From contig JBFWQM010000161.1 in the NCBI GenBank assembly GCA_050249455.1, positions 1-13,057 of the forward strand: a DNA stretch of 13,057 nucleotides, read 5' to 3'. The notes beneath the pieces were generated by a model. That model searched no databases. It had not been told where the DNA came from and worked only from the letters and a program-made list of their open reading frames with translations. The position numbers and the translations under genes were made by a program. How positions within the stretch are numbered: the stretch's first letter is position 1; each line of letters starts with the position of its first letter. Shown here in pieces: positions 1 to 6,956 of this stretch. The stretch is from JBFWQM01 sp050249455. Its GTDB lineage: Bacteria; Pseudomonadota; Alphaproteobacteria; MPNO01; VGEU01.

Positions 1-1667
1 GGCAGGTCGGTGCCGTAGGCGTGGCCGGCGTTCGAGTTGCCGGGCAGGCGGGTGTCGAAGGTGAAGGCGCCGGGGAACGGGCTGCCGGACTCGACCCCGA
101 CGTTGACGGGATCGAACTCCCAGCTCCCGACATGGAAGATGCGCGGCCGCTGCGCCGGCGGCAGCAGCAGGTCGTAGAGGCTGGGCACCGAGCCGTTGTG
201 CAAATAGGGCGCCGTCGCCCAGGCGCCGTTGAGCGGCCGCGCGCGGTAGGCGAGCAGGCCGCGGAACTCGTTCACGATGCCCTGGTTCACCGCGCGCTCG
301 GTCTCGGCGTTGGCGGGGGAGCCGGCCTTCCACTGGTCGACCACGCCGCTGGACACCGCCTGCGCCGCGTCCTTGTAGGCGATGCGTGCCGGGCCGCCGA
401 TCTTCTCAAGGCTGACGACGCGGGCGGCGAAGTTGCGCGCCTGGCGCGGGTCGGTGCCGATCTCCTCCAGCGGCACCACGGTCACGGCGATCGGGTGTAG
501 CGCGTCGCGCGCGACGGCGGCGCCGACCGGACGATGCGTGCTGCGGTCGATCACGGCGTGGCAGCCGGCGCAGGCCTGGCGGTACACCGCCTCGCCGCGC
601 GCCGCCTTGGCCGCGTCGATCGGGCCGAGGATCGCCTCGGGCCAGCGCGGTGAGCGGAGCTGCGCCAGCGCGCGGTGGATGGCGACGATGTTGTCCATCG
701 GCACGGCATGGTCGATGCGTTCCGACAGGAACGTCTTCGGGTCGACCGGGGCGCCGACCCCCAGCGCCTCGATCACGTTGCGCGCCAGCGGCTGGCGGAT
801 CGAGGCGTTGTAGAGCACCCAATCCATGTGCGGCGTGTCCCACAGCGCCGGGAAGCTGACCGGCGCCGTGGTCGGGACGTAGTTGCGCGGCTCCGCCAGC
901 GGCGCGGCGAGCAGCAGGTTGCCGCCGCGGTGGACGGCGTCGAGCCGGCCGAGGCCGGCGACGGTCGGCTCCTCCGCTGCCGCACCCTGCGCGCCCTCGA
1001 ACAGCGACCGGCGCGCGACCTGGTCCTGGACGAACTTCGTGAAGCTCTCGCGCAGCGCCTGCGGCGTGGTCTGGACGCCGCTCTGCAGCACGCGGCGGGC
1101 GAAGCGGGTGAACTTCGCCTCGCTGGTCGCGGTGGCGGCGAGCGCCGCGGCGAGCTCGTCGCCGAACGTCTCGATGTCGAGGTGCGACGGCCCGCCCTCA
1201 AGGACGATTTGCCGGCCGCGGTGGCGGAGCTGCCCGGTGTGGCAGGCGGCGCAGCCGAAGCCGACCCATTCGCCCTTCCAGAACTGGTAGGGCGGGCGCG
1301 AGGGGATGTCGAGCGGCCGGCTGGTGAAGCCGACCGGCAGGCCGCGCGGATTGTTCGGCCCACTGCGGTCGGCGATGAAGCCGAGCCGCTCCAGATGGTC
1401 GGTGGCGGCGAACAGCGCGTCGCCGTGCGCCTGCTCCAGCGCGACGAACCACTCGAACGGCATGAACACGGTGCCCTGGCTGACGTGCCACCACCACGCC
1501 GCGACGTCCGGCCGCCAGCCCTGGTCGAGGCCCGCCGCCGCGCCGGGGCCGCGCGCGGCCGGCGGCGCGCTCTCGCCCTGTCCGGTGCAGTGGACGCTCA
1601 GCAGGCAGACGATGGCCATGCCCAGGGTCCGGGCGAGCCTGCGGACCGGCCGACGCGAATGCTTCAT
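1..1667 (-). CDS. Di-haem c-type cytochrome, cytochrome c peroxidase / RoxA-like (3' end outside window)
   Basis: The leftward frame is open from the ATG at 1667 to the window edge, giving 555 codons with no stop, so the C-terminus is missing. The N-terminus has a basic stretch (residues 4-13) and a hydrophobic stretch (about 15-26), an export signal. A Cys at residue 27 gives a poor lipobox (SVHC), so lipoprotein status is doubtful. Two c-haem motifs are visible: CAACH at residues 139-143 and CAGCH at 366-370. Near residues 482-502 is the block APYLHNGSVPSLYDLL, followed by a GNSNAGH block. Both are typical of the di-haem peroxidase family that includes the rubber oxygenase RoxA and MauG-like proteins. 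A G-rich ribosome site (AGGGGG) lies six bases before the ATG. The likely role is periplasmic redox chemistry. The substrate is unknown, and RoxA activity should not be assumed. The gene is divergent from vapBC. Confidence 0.82.
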   Translation of the reverse strand, partial: MKHSRRPVRRLARTLGMAIVCLLSVHCTGQGESAPPAARGPGAAAGLDQGWRPDVAAWWWHVSQGTVFMPFEWFVALEQAHGDALFAATDHLERLGFIADRSGPNNPRGLPVGFTSRPLDIPSRPPYQFWKGEWVGFGCAACHTGQLRHRGRQIVLEGGPSHLDIETFGDELAAALAATATSEAKFTRFARRVLQSGVQTTPQALRESFTKFVQDQVARRSLFEGAQGAAAEEPTVAGLGRLDAVHRGGNLLLAAPLAEPRNYVPTTAPVSFPALWDTPHMDWVLYNASIRQPLARNVIEALGVGAPVDPKTFLSERIDHAVPMDNIVAIHRALAQLRSPRWPEAILGPIDAAKAARGEAVYRQACAGCHAVIDRSTHRPVGAAVARDALHPIAVTVVPLEEIGTDPRQARNFAARVVSLEKIGGPARIAYKDAAQAVSSGVVDQWKAGSPANAETERAVNQGIVNEFRGLLAYRARPLNGAWATAPYLHNGSVPSLYDLLLPPAQRPRIFHVGSWEFDPVNVGVESGSPFPGAFTFDTRLPGNSNAGHAYGTDL

Positions 1668-1725
1668 GGGAGCCCCCTAGCCCCGCGCGCCGGTGCCGGC
1701 ACGCCCCTTGTATTACGCCCAGCCT

Positions 1726-1750
1726 AGCCGCGGCGCGGGCACCCGCGGCT
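1726..1750. repeat. GC-rich inverted repeat between divergent cytochrome and vapBC genes
   Basis: Arms AGCCGCGG (1726-1733) and CCGCGGCT (1743-1750) are perfect complements with a 9-base loop. An alternative stem, CGCGGG/CCCGCG, forms inside it at 1734-1739 and 1742-1747. Neither side has a T-run, so it is not a convincing terminator. It may be a regulatory site or a chance product of high GC. Confidence 0.3.
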
Positions 1751-1776
1751 GTGACAAGGTTGGGAACCGGGCCGGG

Positions 1777-1805
1777 TTGAAACGTGCGCGTTCTAGAAAT
1801 ATCTT
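1777..1805 (+). promoter_or_regulatory. Predicted sigma70-type promoter of vapBC
   Basis: TTGAAA at 1777-1782 and TATCTT at 1800-1805 are separated by exactly 17 bases, giving 5/6 and 4/6 matches to the consensus. The predicted start near 1812 leaves a short leader before the vapB ATG at 1830. The spacer contains one of the two TTCTAGAA palindromes, so a bound repressor would block polymerase. Confidence 0.6.
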
Positions 1806-1817
1806 CGAATTCTAGAA
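1791..1817. promoter_or_regulatory. Paired palindromic operators of the vapBC operon
   Basis: Two identical perfect 8-base palindromes, TTCTAGAA, occupy 1791-1798 and 1810-1817. They are 19 bases apart, close to two helical turns, with a third palindrome TTCGAA (1804-1809) between them. They overlap the -10 region and extend towards the ribosome site. VapB antitoxins are known to autorepress through such paired sites. Binding by this particular VapB is inferred. Confidence 0.6.
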
Positions 1818-1829
1818 AAGGAGGGCCGC

Positions 1830-2087
1830 ATGGCGCTCAGCCTCAAGGATCCGGAAACCGATCGCCTGGCGCGGGAAGTCGCCGCGCTGACCGGCGAAAG
1901 CTTGACCGAAGCCGTGCGCAAGTCGCTGCGCGAGCGGCTGGAGCGCGAGCGCCTGCGCCGGGGCCAGACGAAAAACCTGGCCGAGGAGCTGATGGCGATC
2001 GCGAAACGAATTTCGAGCCTGCCTGACTGCGATACCCGCTCGGCCGACGAGATTCTCGGTTACGACGAGAACGGTCTGCCAAGCTGA
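1830..2087 (+). CDS. vapB: VapB-family antitoxin
   Basis: This 85-residue protein neutralises the downstream VapC toxin and probably represses its own operon. The N-terminus (MALSLKDPETDRLAREVAAL) has the strand-helix-helix pattern of the ribbon-helix-helix/PSK (Rv0623-like) antitoxins, with the conserved turn GESLTEAVRKSL at about residues 22-33. The rest is a charged helix and an acidic tail (ADEILGYDENGLP), the part that in this family occupies the toxin active site. A strong ribosome site, AAGGAGGG (1818-1825), fixes the ATG at 1830. The stop TGA shares its A with the ATG of vapC (TGATG), so the two are translationally coupled. Family assignment is firm. DNA binding to the palindromes just upstream is inferred. 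Confidence 0.9.
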   Translation: MALSLKDPETDRLAREVAALTGESLTEAVRKSLRERLERERLRRGQTKNLAEELMAIAKRISSLPDCDTRSADEILGYDENGLPS

Positions 2088-2476
2088 TGGTAATCGATTC
2101 ATCGGCGCTGCTGGCGGTGGTACTGGAGGAGCCGGACGGGGCTCGTTACCTCGCTGCGCTCGAGGAACAGCCGATCCGGTTGATGTCGTTGGTCAACTGG
2201 GTCGAAACATGCTTCGTCGTCCTGACGCGCAAAGGGCCGGGCGCATTTCCGGACCTTGACCTGTTCGTCGAGAAGGCGGCGATCAGCGTCGTCCCGAATG
2301 ACGCCGCACAGGGCGTGGCTGCCCGGACGGCGTTCGCCCGCTTCGGCAAGGGCCGCCACCCGGCCGGCCTCAACCTCGGCGACTGCTTCGCCTATGCCCT
2401 GGCGCACACCACCGGCGAGCCGCTGCTGTTCAAGGGCAACGACTTTTCGCGGACCGATGTCGCCGCCGTCCTCTGA
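2087..2476 (+). CDS. vapC: VapC-family PIN-domain ribonuclease toxin
   Basis: This 129-residue PIN-domain protein is full length for VapC. The acidic residues expected to bind the catalytic metal are present: D4 in VIDSSALL, E40 in SLVNWVET, D99 in LNLGDCFAYALA and D119 in FKGNDF. VapC toxins are magnesium-dependent endoribonucleases that cut tRNA or rRNA when antitoxin is lost. The substrate here cannot be read from the sequence. The ORF begins on the last base of the vapB stop codon, a typical antitoxin-first arrangement that keeps toxin production tied to antitoxin translation. Nothing looks truncated or mutated, so the pair is likely functional. No mobile-element hallmark lies beside it. 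Confidence 0.92.
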   Translation: MVIDSSALLAVVLEEPDGARYLAALEEQPIRLMSLVNWVETCFVVLTRKGPGAFPDLDLFVEKAAISVVPNDAAQGVAARTAFARFGKGRHPAGLNLGDCFAYALAHTTGEPLLFKGNDFSRTDVAAVL

Positions 2477-2500
2477 GCGGTCGGCCGGTCGAATGTGAAT

Positions 2501-2505
2501 GGGAG
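2501..2505 (+). promoter_or_regulatory. Ribosome site that decides the methyltransferase start
   Basis: GGGAG at 2501-2505 directly abuts an ATG at 2506, which leaves no spacer. It sits six bases before the in-frame GTG at 2512. That spacing favours GTG 2512 as the true start. Confidence 0.5.
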
Positions 2506-2511
2506 ATGCGC

Positions 2512-3312
2512 GTGAGCGATGCCGCGGCCGCACGCAAGGCGCAGACCCGCCAGCAGTTCAACGCCCTGGCAGACGCCTATGACGGCGGTGCCGGATGCTT
2601 CCGCCATTTCGGCAGGCGGCTGGTCGAGGCCGCGGGAGTCGCGCCCGGGCAGCGCGTGCTCGACATCGCCAGCGGCCGCGGCGCGGTGCTGTTCCCCGCC
2701 GCCGAAAGGGTCGGGCCGGCGGGCGAGGCGGTCGGCATCGACATCGCCGACGAGATGGCGCGCGCCGCCAACGCGGACGCGGCGCGGCAGGGCATCGCCG
2801 CCCGCGTGCGGGTAATGGATGCGGAGGCGCTCGACTTTCCCGACGCCGCCTTCGACCGCGTGCTGTGCGGCTTCGGCGTCATGTTCTTCCCCGACCAGGC
2901 CCGCGCGCTGGCCGAGTGCCGCCGCGTGCTGAAGCCCGGCGGCGCGATCGGCCTGACGACGTGGCGGAGCGCGCAGACCGCCGAGCTCGAGGCGCCGCTG
3001 CGCGAAGTCGGCGTCGCGCCGCCGCTGGCGCCGGGCTGGATCACCGAGCCCGAAATCCTGTCGCGGCTCCTGTCCGACGCCGGCTTTTCCGGGGTGCGGG
3101 TGACGGCGGACACCCAGGCGTTCCGCTACGCCGCCGCCGAGGACTACTGGCAGAGCGCGCGGGGTACCGGCATGCGCCGCGCCCTCGACGAACTACCGCC
3201 GGACAAGGCGGCGCATGCCCGCGCGGCGCTGTCGGAGCGCCTGGGTGTCTACCGCCGGCCGGACGGCTACCACGTGCCGTGCACCGCGCTGCTGGCGGTG
3301 GCGCGGCGTTGA
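2512..3312 (+). CDS. Class I SAM-dependent methyltransferase (UbiE/methyltransf_11-like)
   Basis: The product has 266 residues from GTG 2512; an ATG at 2506 would add two. It has the Rossmann-like methyltransferase fold signature. Motif I VLDIASGRG (residues 49-57) binds the methionine part of SAM, and GIDIAD (75-80) carries the acidic ribose-binding position. VMDAEALDFP (101-110) precedes motif II/III (FDRVLCGFGVMFFP), and RVLKPGG (138-144) is the usual strand-5 lead. It resembles the UbiE/COQ5-like group of small-molecule methylases. The C-terminal substrate part gives no clue to the acceptor. It starts 35 bases after vapC and is followed 91 bases on by an MFS gene, so operon membership is uncertain. 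No gene symbol is justified. Confidence 0.85.
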   Translation: MSDAAAARKAQTRQQFNALADAYDGGAGCFRHFGRRLVEAAGVAPGQRVLDIASGRGAVLFPAAERVGPAGEAVGIDIADEMARAANADAARQGIAARVRVMDAEALDFPDAAFDRVLCGFGVMFFPDQARALAECRRVLKPGGAIGLTTWRSAQTAELEAPLREVGVAPPLAPGWITEPEILSRLLSDAGFSGVRVTADTQAFRYAAAEDYWQSARGTGMRRALDELPPDKAAHARAALSERLGVYRRPDGYHVPCTALLAVARR

Positions 3313-3403
3313 CGCCGCAGGGACGGTGCGGCCATTGCCAGCGGGGCCGCCCGGTGCCACCTTGGATCGGCTCCGTTCTTTGGGGGCGCTGCGGAGAATT
3401 TCG

Positions 3404-4600
3404 ATGGCGTCGTCGCGCCGCATCATCGCGTTCATCAATTCGGGCCATTTCGCGACCCACCTCCTGATGCTGATCTATCCGACGGCCGTGCTGGCGATGG
3501 CGCCGGCGATGGACCGGCCGTTCTCGGAGATGATCGGGCTGGCGCTCGGCGGGTTCATCCTGTTCGGCGCCGGGTCGATGCCGGCCGGCTGGCTCGCCGA
3601 CCGCTGGAGCCGGCGGCACCTGATGGTGGTCTTCTTCCTCGGCCTCGGCGCCGCGACGATCGCGACCGGCTTCGCGCAGACCCCGCTGCACGTCGCGGTG
3701 GGGCTCGCCTCGATGGGGCTGTTCGCCTCCATCTACCACCCGGTGGGCACCGCGATGCTGGTCTCGCACGCGACCAGGATCGGGCGCGACATCGGCATCA
3801 ACGGCGTGTGGGGCAACCTCGGCGTCGCCGCCTCGGCGCTGGCGGCCGGCGCGCTGGCCGACTGGCTGGGCTGGCGCTGGGCGTTCTTCGTGCCCGGCAT
3901 GGTGATGATCGCGCTCGGCCTCGCCTTCGCCGCGCTGGTGCCGAACGAGCCCAACCTGCGCGCCGCGGCGCGCCGCCACGACAGCACGTTCCCGCGCGCG
4001 GTGATCATCCGCGCGCTCGGGCTCCTGGTGGTGATGACGTTGGCGAGCGGGCTGGTGTTCAACTCGATCAGCGTCGGCTTCCCCAAGCTGTTCGAGGAGC
4101 GGCTCGCCTGGCTCGCCGGCTCGACGTTCGGGGTCGGCGCGATCGTGTCGCTGGTCTATTCGGTCGGCGCGGTGGCGCAACTCTTCATGGGCTGGCTGGT
4201 CGACCGCTACCCGATCAAGACCGGCATGCTGCCGATCGCGATCTGCATGCCGGTGCTGCTGGCGCTGGCCGCGACGGCGGAGGGCGTGACCTTGATCGTC
4301 GTCGGCGTGGTCATGATCCTGGTGATGTTCGGGCTGGTGACGATCAACGACGCCACGGTCGCCAAGTACAGCGTCGATGCCTGGCGCGGGCGGGTCTATG
4401 CCATCCGCTACATGATCACCTTCGGGGTCAGCGCCACCGCGGTGCCGCTGGTCGCCTACATGCACGGCGCGGGCGGTGGCTTCACCGGGCTGTTCTATCT
4501 GCTCGCCGGCTTCGGCGTCATGTTCCTGACGGCGGCCGCGGCGTTCCCGTACCGGCCCGACGAGATCGCGCCGCGCGCCGCGCCGGCGCCGGCCGAATAG
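3404..4600 (+). CDS. MFS transporter
   Basis: This 398-residue integral inner-membrane protein has about twelve hydrophobic segments. The MFS signature loop between helices 2 and 3 is clear (GWLADRWSRRH, residues 62-72), and a degenerate copy (GWLVDRYPIKTG) starts the second half at about 261. The block ASIYHPVGTAML recalls the Fsr/fosmidomycin-resistance-like branch, but the substrate is not predictable. The frame stays open upstream to 3215, overlapping the methyltransferase gene. I chose ATG 3404 because GGAG (3393-3396) precedes it at good spacing and the first helix follows (IIAFINSGHFATHLLMLIY). It lies 22 bases before the thiol dioxygenase-like gene, so it could export or import a sulfur compound made or used by that enzyme. 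The long antisense frame here is a GC artefact. Confidence 0.88.
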   Translation: MASSRRIIAFINSGHFATHLLMLIYPTAVLAMAPAMDRPFSEMIGLALGGFILFGAGSMPAGWLADRWSRRHLMVVFFLGLGAATIATGFAQTPLHVAVGLASMGLFASIYHPVGTAMLVSHATRIGRDIGINGVWGNLGVAASALAAGALADWLGWRWAFFVPGMVMIALGLAFAALVPNEPNLRAAARRHDSTFPRAVIIRALGLLVVMTLASGLVFNSISVGFPKLFEERLAWLAGSTFGVGAIVSLVYSVGAVAQLFMGWLVDRYPIKTGMLPIAICMPVLLALAATAEGVTLIVVGVVMILVMFGLVTINDATVAKYSVDAWRGRVYAIRYMITFGVSATAVPLVAYMHGAGGGFTGLFYLLAGFGVMFLTAAAAFPYRPDEIAPRAAPAPAE

Positions 4601-4622
4601 AACAGCGAAAAGGGAGGATACG

Positions 4623-5210
4623 ATGGCGATTGCGGCGTTCGACGACTTCGTCGCCGGCATGCGCGCGCTCTACCGCACGCCGATGGACGACGCAGAGCGC
4701 TTCGAGCGCGTGCGGCCGCTGCTCGAGACGCTGCTGAAGGACGCGGAGCTGCGCCGGCGCGCCGACGACTGGGTCGCGCCCAACGACCCGGCGCGCGGCA
4801 TCTACCGCAACCTGCTGTTCTACGAGGATTCGGACTACGGCTTCGTGGTCAACGCGCTGGTCAAGGCGCCGGGCGACGCCACGCCGATCCACGACCACGG
4901 CCCGATCTGGACGCTCTACGGCGTGCTGGAAGGCGGCGAGCGCGTGGTGCGCTACCGCCGCACCGACGACGGCAGCGACCGCGACTTCGCCGCCCTGGCG
5001 GTCGACGGCGATCACGCGGTGACGCCCGGCTACATCGACTTCGTACCGCCGGGCGACATCCACGCCGAGTTCAATGGCGACCACCGCACCGTCGGCGTGA
5101 TCGTGCGCAGCGGCAATGTGGGGCGCACCGAGCAGTGCTGGTACGACGGCGCCACCGGCCGCATCACCCGCCGGCTCGGGCCGGAGCAGGTGCCGCACCC
5201 GCTGCGCTGA
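4623..5210 (+). CDS. Cysteine dioxygenase-like thiol dioxygenase (cupin)
   Basis: This 195-residue single-domain cupin is the usual length for bacterial thiol dioxygenases, which add O2 to a thiol to give a sulfinate at a three-histidine iron site. The metal motif TPIHDHGPIW gives H90 and H92. The third ligand is probably H147 in VPPGDIHAEF. The IYRNLL segment (60-65) resembles the region holding the substrate-carboxylate arginine of cysteine dioxygenases, so R62 is a candidate. The position of the mammalian crosslink cysteine holds no cysteine, as is common in bacteria. Ribosome site AGGGAGG (4611-4617) sits five bases before the ATG. Cysteine versus 3-mercaptopropionate or another thiol cannot be settled, and it may belong to the less studied COG5553 cupins. 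Likely co-transcribed with the MFS gene. Confidence 0.75.
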   Translation: MAIAAFDDFVAGMRALYRTPMDDAERFERVRPLLETLLKDAELRRRADDWVAPNDPARGIYRNLLFYEDSDYGFVVNALVKAPGDATPIHDHGPIWTLYGVLEGGERVVRYRRTDDGSDRDFAALAVDGDHAVTPGYIDFVPPGDIHAEFNGDHRTVGVIVRSGNVGRTEQCWYDGATGRITRRLGPEQVPHPLR

Positions 5211-5225
5211 CCGACGCCGCAAGAA

Positions 5226-5253
5226 GAACGCCCGGCGCGGAGGCCGGGCGTTC
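5226..5253 (-). terminator. Hairpin terminator between convergent genes
   Basis: A perfect 11-bp stem, GAACGCCCGGC (5226-5236) against GCCGGGCGTTC (5243-5253), encloses a 6-base loop. On the minus strand it is followed by TTCTTCTT, so it fits an intrinsic terminator for the leftward PRC-barrel gene. On the plus strand it may also stop the dioxygenase operon, though the trailing T-run there is poor. Confidence 0.8.
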
Positions 5254-5275
5254 CGGAAGCCTGGGGGACAGGCTG

Positions 5276-5821
5276 TCAGCGGGACTGCGAGGGCGTCGCC
5301 GGGGTACTCCCGGTGTCGCGGCCCATGGTCGAGCCGCCGGTCGCGGCGCCGTCGCGGCTGGCCGGCGGGCGGCGCGTCTCGCCGCCCATGGCGGCGGTGC
5401 CGGCGCTCGCCGTGTCGCGCCACTCCGGCATCGCCTTCAGCTCGTCGGCGGTCTTGGAGATCTGGAAACCTTCCTTGCCGGCGTCCCACGAGAACTGGTC
5501 GAGCGGGAGCGCGACCGAGTGGGCGCCGACGCCGAGGATGCCGCCCTGGGCGATGACAAGGCGGTCGATCGTCTTGCTCTCCGGCTTCATCAGCACCGCC
5601 GAGACGTCGCCGATCTTCTTGCCGTCGGTGCCGTAGACGTCGGTGCCGCGCAGCTTGGAGACGTCCTCCAGCGTCAGCGGGTTCGCGGCCGGCGTCTTCT
5701 GCGCCGCCGGGGCGCCGCCCGGCGTCGTGGACGGCGCGGTCGTCTGGGCCAGGGCAGGGGCGCTCATGAGGGCCAAGGCGCCCGCCGCAGCGAGCAGGGT
5801 CGTGCGAATCGAATGGGACAT
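5276..5821 (-). CDS. Exported PRC-barrel domain protein, probable general stress regulon member
   Basis: The product has 181 residues from ATG 5821. The frame is open 12 codons further upstream, but GAGG six bases before 5821 and the signal peptide that begins there decide the start. Residues 1-25 are a Sec signal peptide (n-region HSIRTT, hydrophobic core, cleavage after APALA). A Thr/Pro/Ala-rich linker follows. A PRC-barrel domain spans about 53-125 (VSKLRGTDVYGTDGKKIGDV... RLVIAQGGILGVG... VALPLDQF). The C-terminus is low-complexity Gly/Ser/Thr. PRC barrels are small beta domains found in photosynthetic reaction-centre H subunits, RimM and many periplasmic stress proteins. No enzyme activity is expected. 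An EcfG-type promoter upstream and a terminator downstream make it a single-gene unit. Confidence 0.85.
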   Translation of the reverse strand: MSHSIRTTLLAAAGALALMSAPALAQTTAPSTTPGGAPAAQKTPAANPLTLEDVSKLRGTDVYGTDGKKIGDVSAVLMKPESKTIDRLVIAQGGILGVGAHSVALPLDQFSWDAGKEGFQISKTADELKAMPEWRDTASAGTAAMGGETRRPPASRDGAATGGSTMGRDTGSTPATPSQSR

Positions 5822-5855
5822 GGGAAGCCTCTTCCTCAATCTCTGACGAGGAGGC

Positions 5856-5881
5856 AACGCCCACTACCTCAGGGAAGTTCC
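5856..5881 (-). promoter_or_regulatory. EcfG (sigma-EcfG/PhyR) general stress promoter
   Basis: Read leftward, GGAAC (5881-5877), 17 bases, then CGTT (5859-5856) matches the alphaproteobacterial EcfG consensus GGAAC-N16/17-CGTT exactly. The predicted start near 5848 gives a leader of about 27 bases before the PRC-barrel ATG. This predicts induction by the PhyR-NepR-EcfG cascade. Confidence 0.72.
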
Positions 5882-5915
5882 GGATGCCGCGGCACGGAAC
5901 CGCCGCGCCGCCGGT

Positions 5916-6842
5916 TCAGCGCGCCGTCACCGCCCGCCCGGGGGCGAGGTCGCGCCACACCCACTGGTTGAACGCCGGGTGGCTCGGCGCCGTGTGCACC
6001 AGGTGCGCCTTGATTTCCTGGTGCATGGCGGGAAGCTGGTGGAACGGGACCGAGGGGAAGGTGTGGTGCTCGGTATGGAACGGCATGTTCCACGCCAGCC
6101 AGCGCACCAGCGGCCCGGCCAGGGTGGTGCGCACGTTCTGCAGCATGTCGCCGGTCTGGGCGCAGCCGGTGTGCTCGGCGATCAGGTACATGCGCAGGAA
6201 AGGCTGGCCGAGCAGCGCCGGCACCGCCCAGTACATCAGCGGCAGCAGCGGGTCGACGACGATGCCGAACAGCACGGCCGCGCCGTAGCCGCCCAGCACC
6301 AGGCGCGATTCCATGACCAGCGGCTTCTCCATCCGCTCCGGCACGTGCGCGTCGCGCGCGCGGCCGCTGAAGGCGTAGCGGAACAGGCCGCGGAACTTGC
6401 CGGTCCAGTAGTACCAGCCGAAGATCCACACCAGGTACTCGCGCCGCGTGCGCGGCTTCGGCACCGCGAGCTCAGGGTCGCGCCTGGGGTCCTGGGTGTA
6501 GCGGTGATGGGCGAAGTGGAAGCAGCGGTAGAAGATGCGCGGATAGACGGTCAGGAAGCCGCACAGGTCGGCGGTGCGCTCGTTGAGCCAGCGGGTGCGG
6601 AAGGCGGTGCCGTGCACCGCCTCGTGCAGCGGGCAGAACAAGAACACCAGCACGATGCCGTGCACCACCATCGCCGGCACCACCCACAGGGTGGCCGACG
6701 CCGCCCACACGCCGGTGCCGGTGACCGCGAGCGCGCCGAGGTGCGCGGCCAGCCGGCGCAGCCCCGGACCGTCGGACTTCCGCGACAGCGCGCGCAGGCG
6801 CTCGCGGCTGACCAGGTCGGGGCGGGCGACGAAATCTTCCAT
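5916..6842 (-). CDS. Membrane fatty acid desaturase family protein
   Basis: This 308-residue membrane di-iron enzyme of the desaturase/hydroxylase superfamily has all three histidine clusters: HEAVH (residues 73-77), HFAHH (109-113) and HTEHH (256-260). H224 in LIAEHTG is a further conserved histidine. Hydrophobic segments lie at about 35-70, 90-105, 135-150 and 182-222, placing the iron site on the cytoplasmic face. The family inserts a double bond, hydroxyl or keto group into lipids or carotenoids using O2 and reductant. The tail (FPSVPFHQLPAMHQEI) is typical of bacterial acyl or ketolase-like members, and the substrate is not determined. No strong ribosome site precedes ATG 6842. It follows the UPF0114 gene by 114 bases in the same direction. 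Confidence 0.85.
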   Translation of the reverse strand: MEDFVARPDLVSRERLRALSRKSDGPGLRRLAAHLGALAVTGTGVWAASATLWVVPAMVVHGIVLVFLFCPLHEAVHGTAFRTRWLNERTADLCGFLTVYPRIFYRCFHFAHHRYTQDPRRDPELAVPKPRTRREYLVWIFGWYYWTGKFRGLFRYAFSGRARDAHVPERMEKPLVMESRLVLGGYGAAVLFGIVVDPLLPLMYWAVPALLGQPFLRMYLIAEHTGCAQTGDMLQNVRTTLAGPLVRWLAWNMPFHTEHHTFPSVPFHQLPAMHQEIKAHLVHTAPSHPAFNQWVWRDLAPGRAVTAR

Positions 6843-6956
6843 CGCCGGCGATCTTCCGCCGGGTCCGGGCCCCGGACAAGCGCCGCGCGCGCCGCCGCGC
6901 CCGCCTGACGCTCATTTGTGCAGGAAACCACAGATTCTGGGCGCGACCGGCCCGGT

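Noticed and set aside
675..1727. 350-codon plus-strand open frame opposite the cytochrome gene
   Set aside because: The minus frame contains two CxxCH haem sites and family blocks. The plus frame is compositionally biased noise.
1763..1792. Second EcfG-type promoter before vapBC
   Set aside because: GGAAC is present, but the nearest CGTT is 21 bases away, outside the 16-17 range. A better sigma70-type promoter overlaps it.
3041..4660. 539-codon open frame antisense to the MFS and methyltransferase genes
   Set aside because: The translation is low-complexity Arg/His/Asp/Gly-rich with no domain, which is typical of a reverse frame of a GC-rich gene. The sense frames carry clear MFS and SAM motifs.
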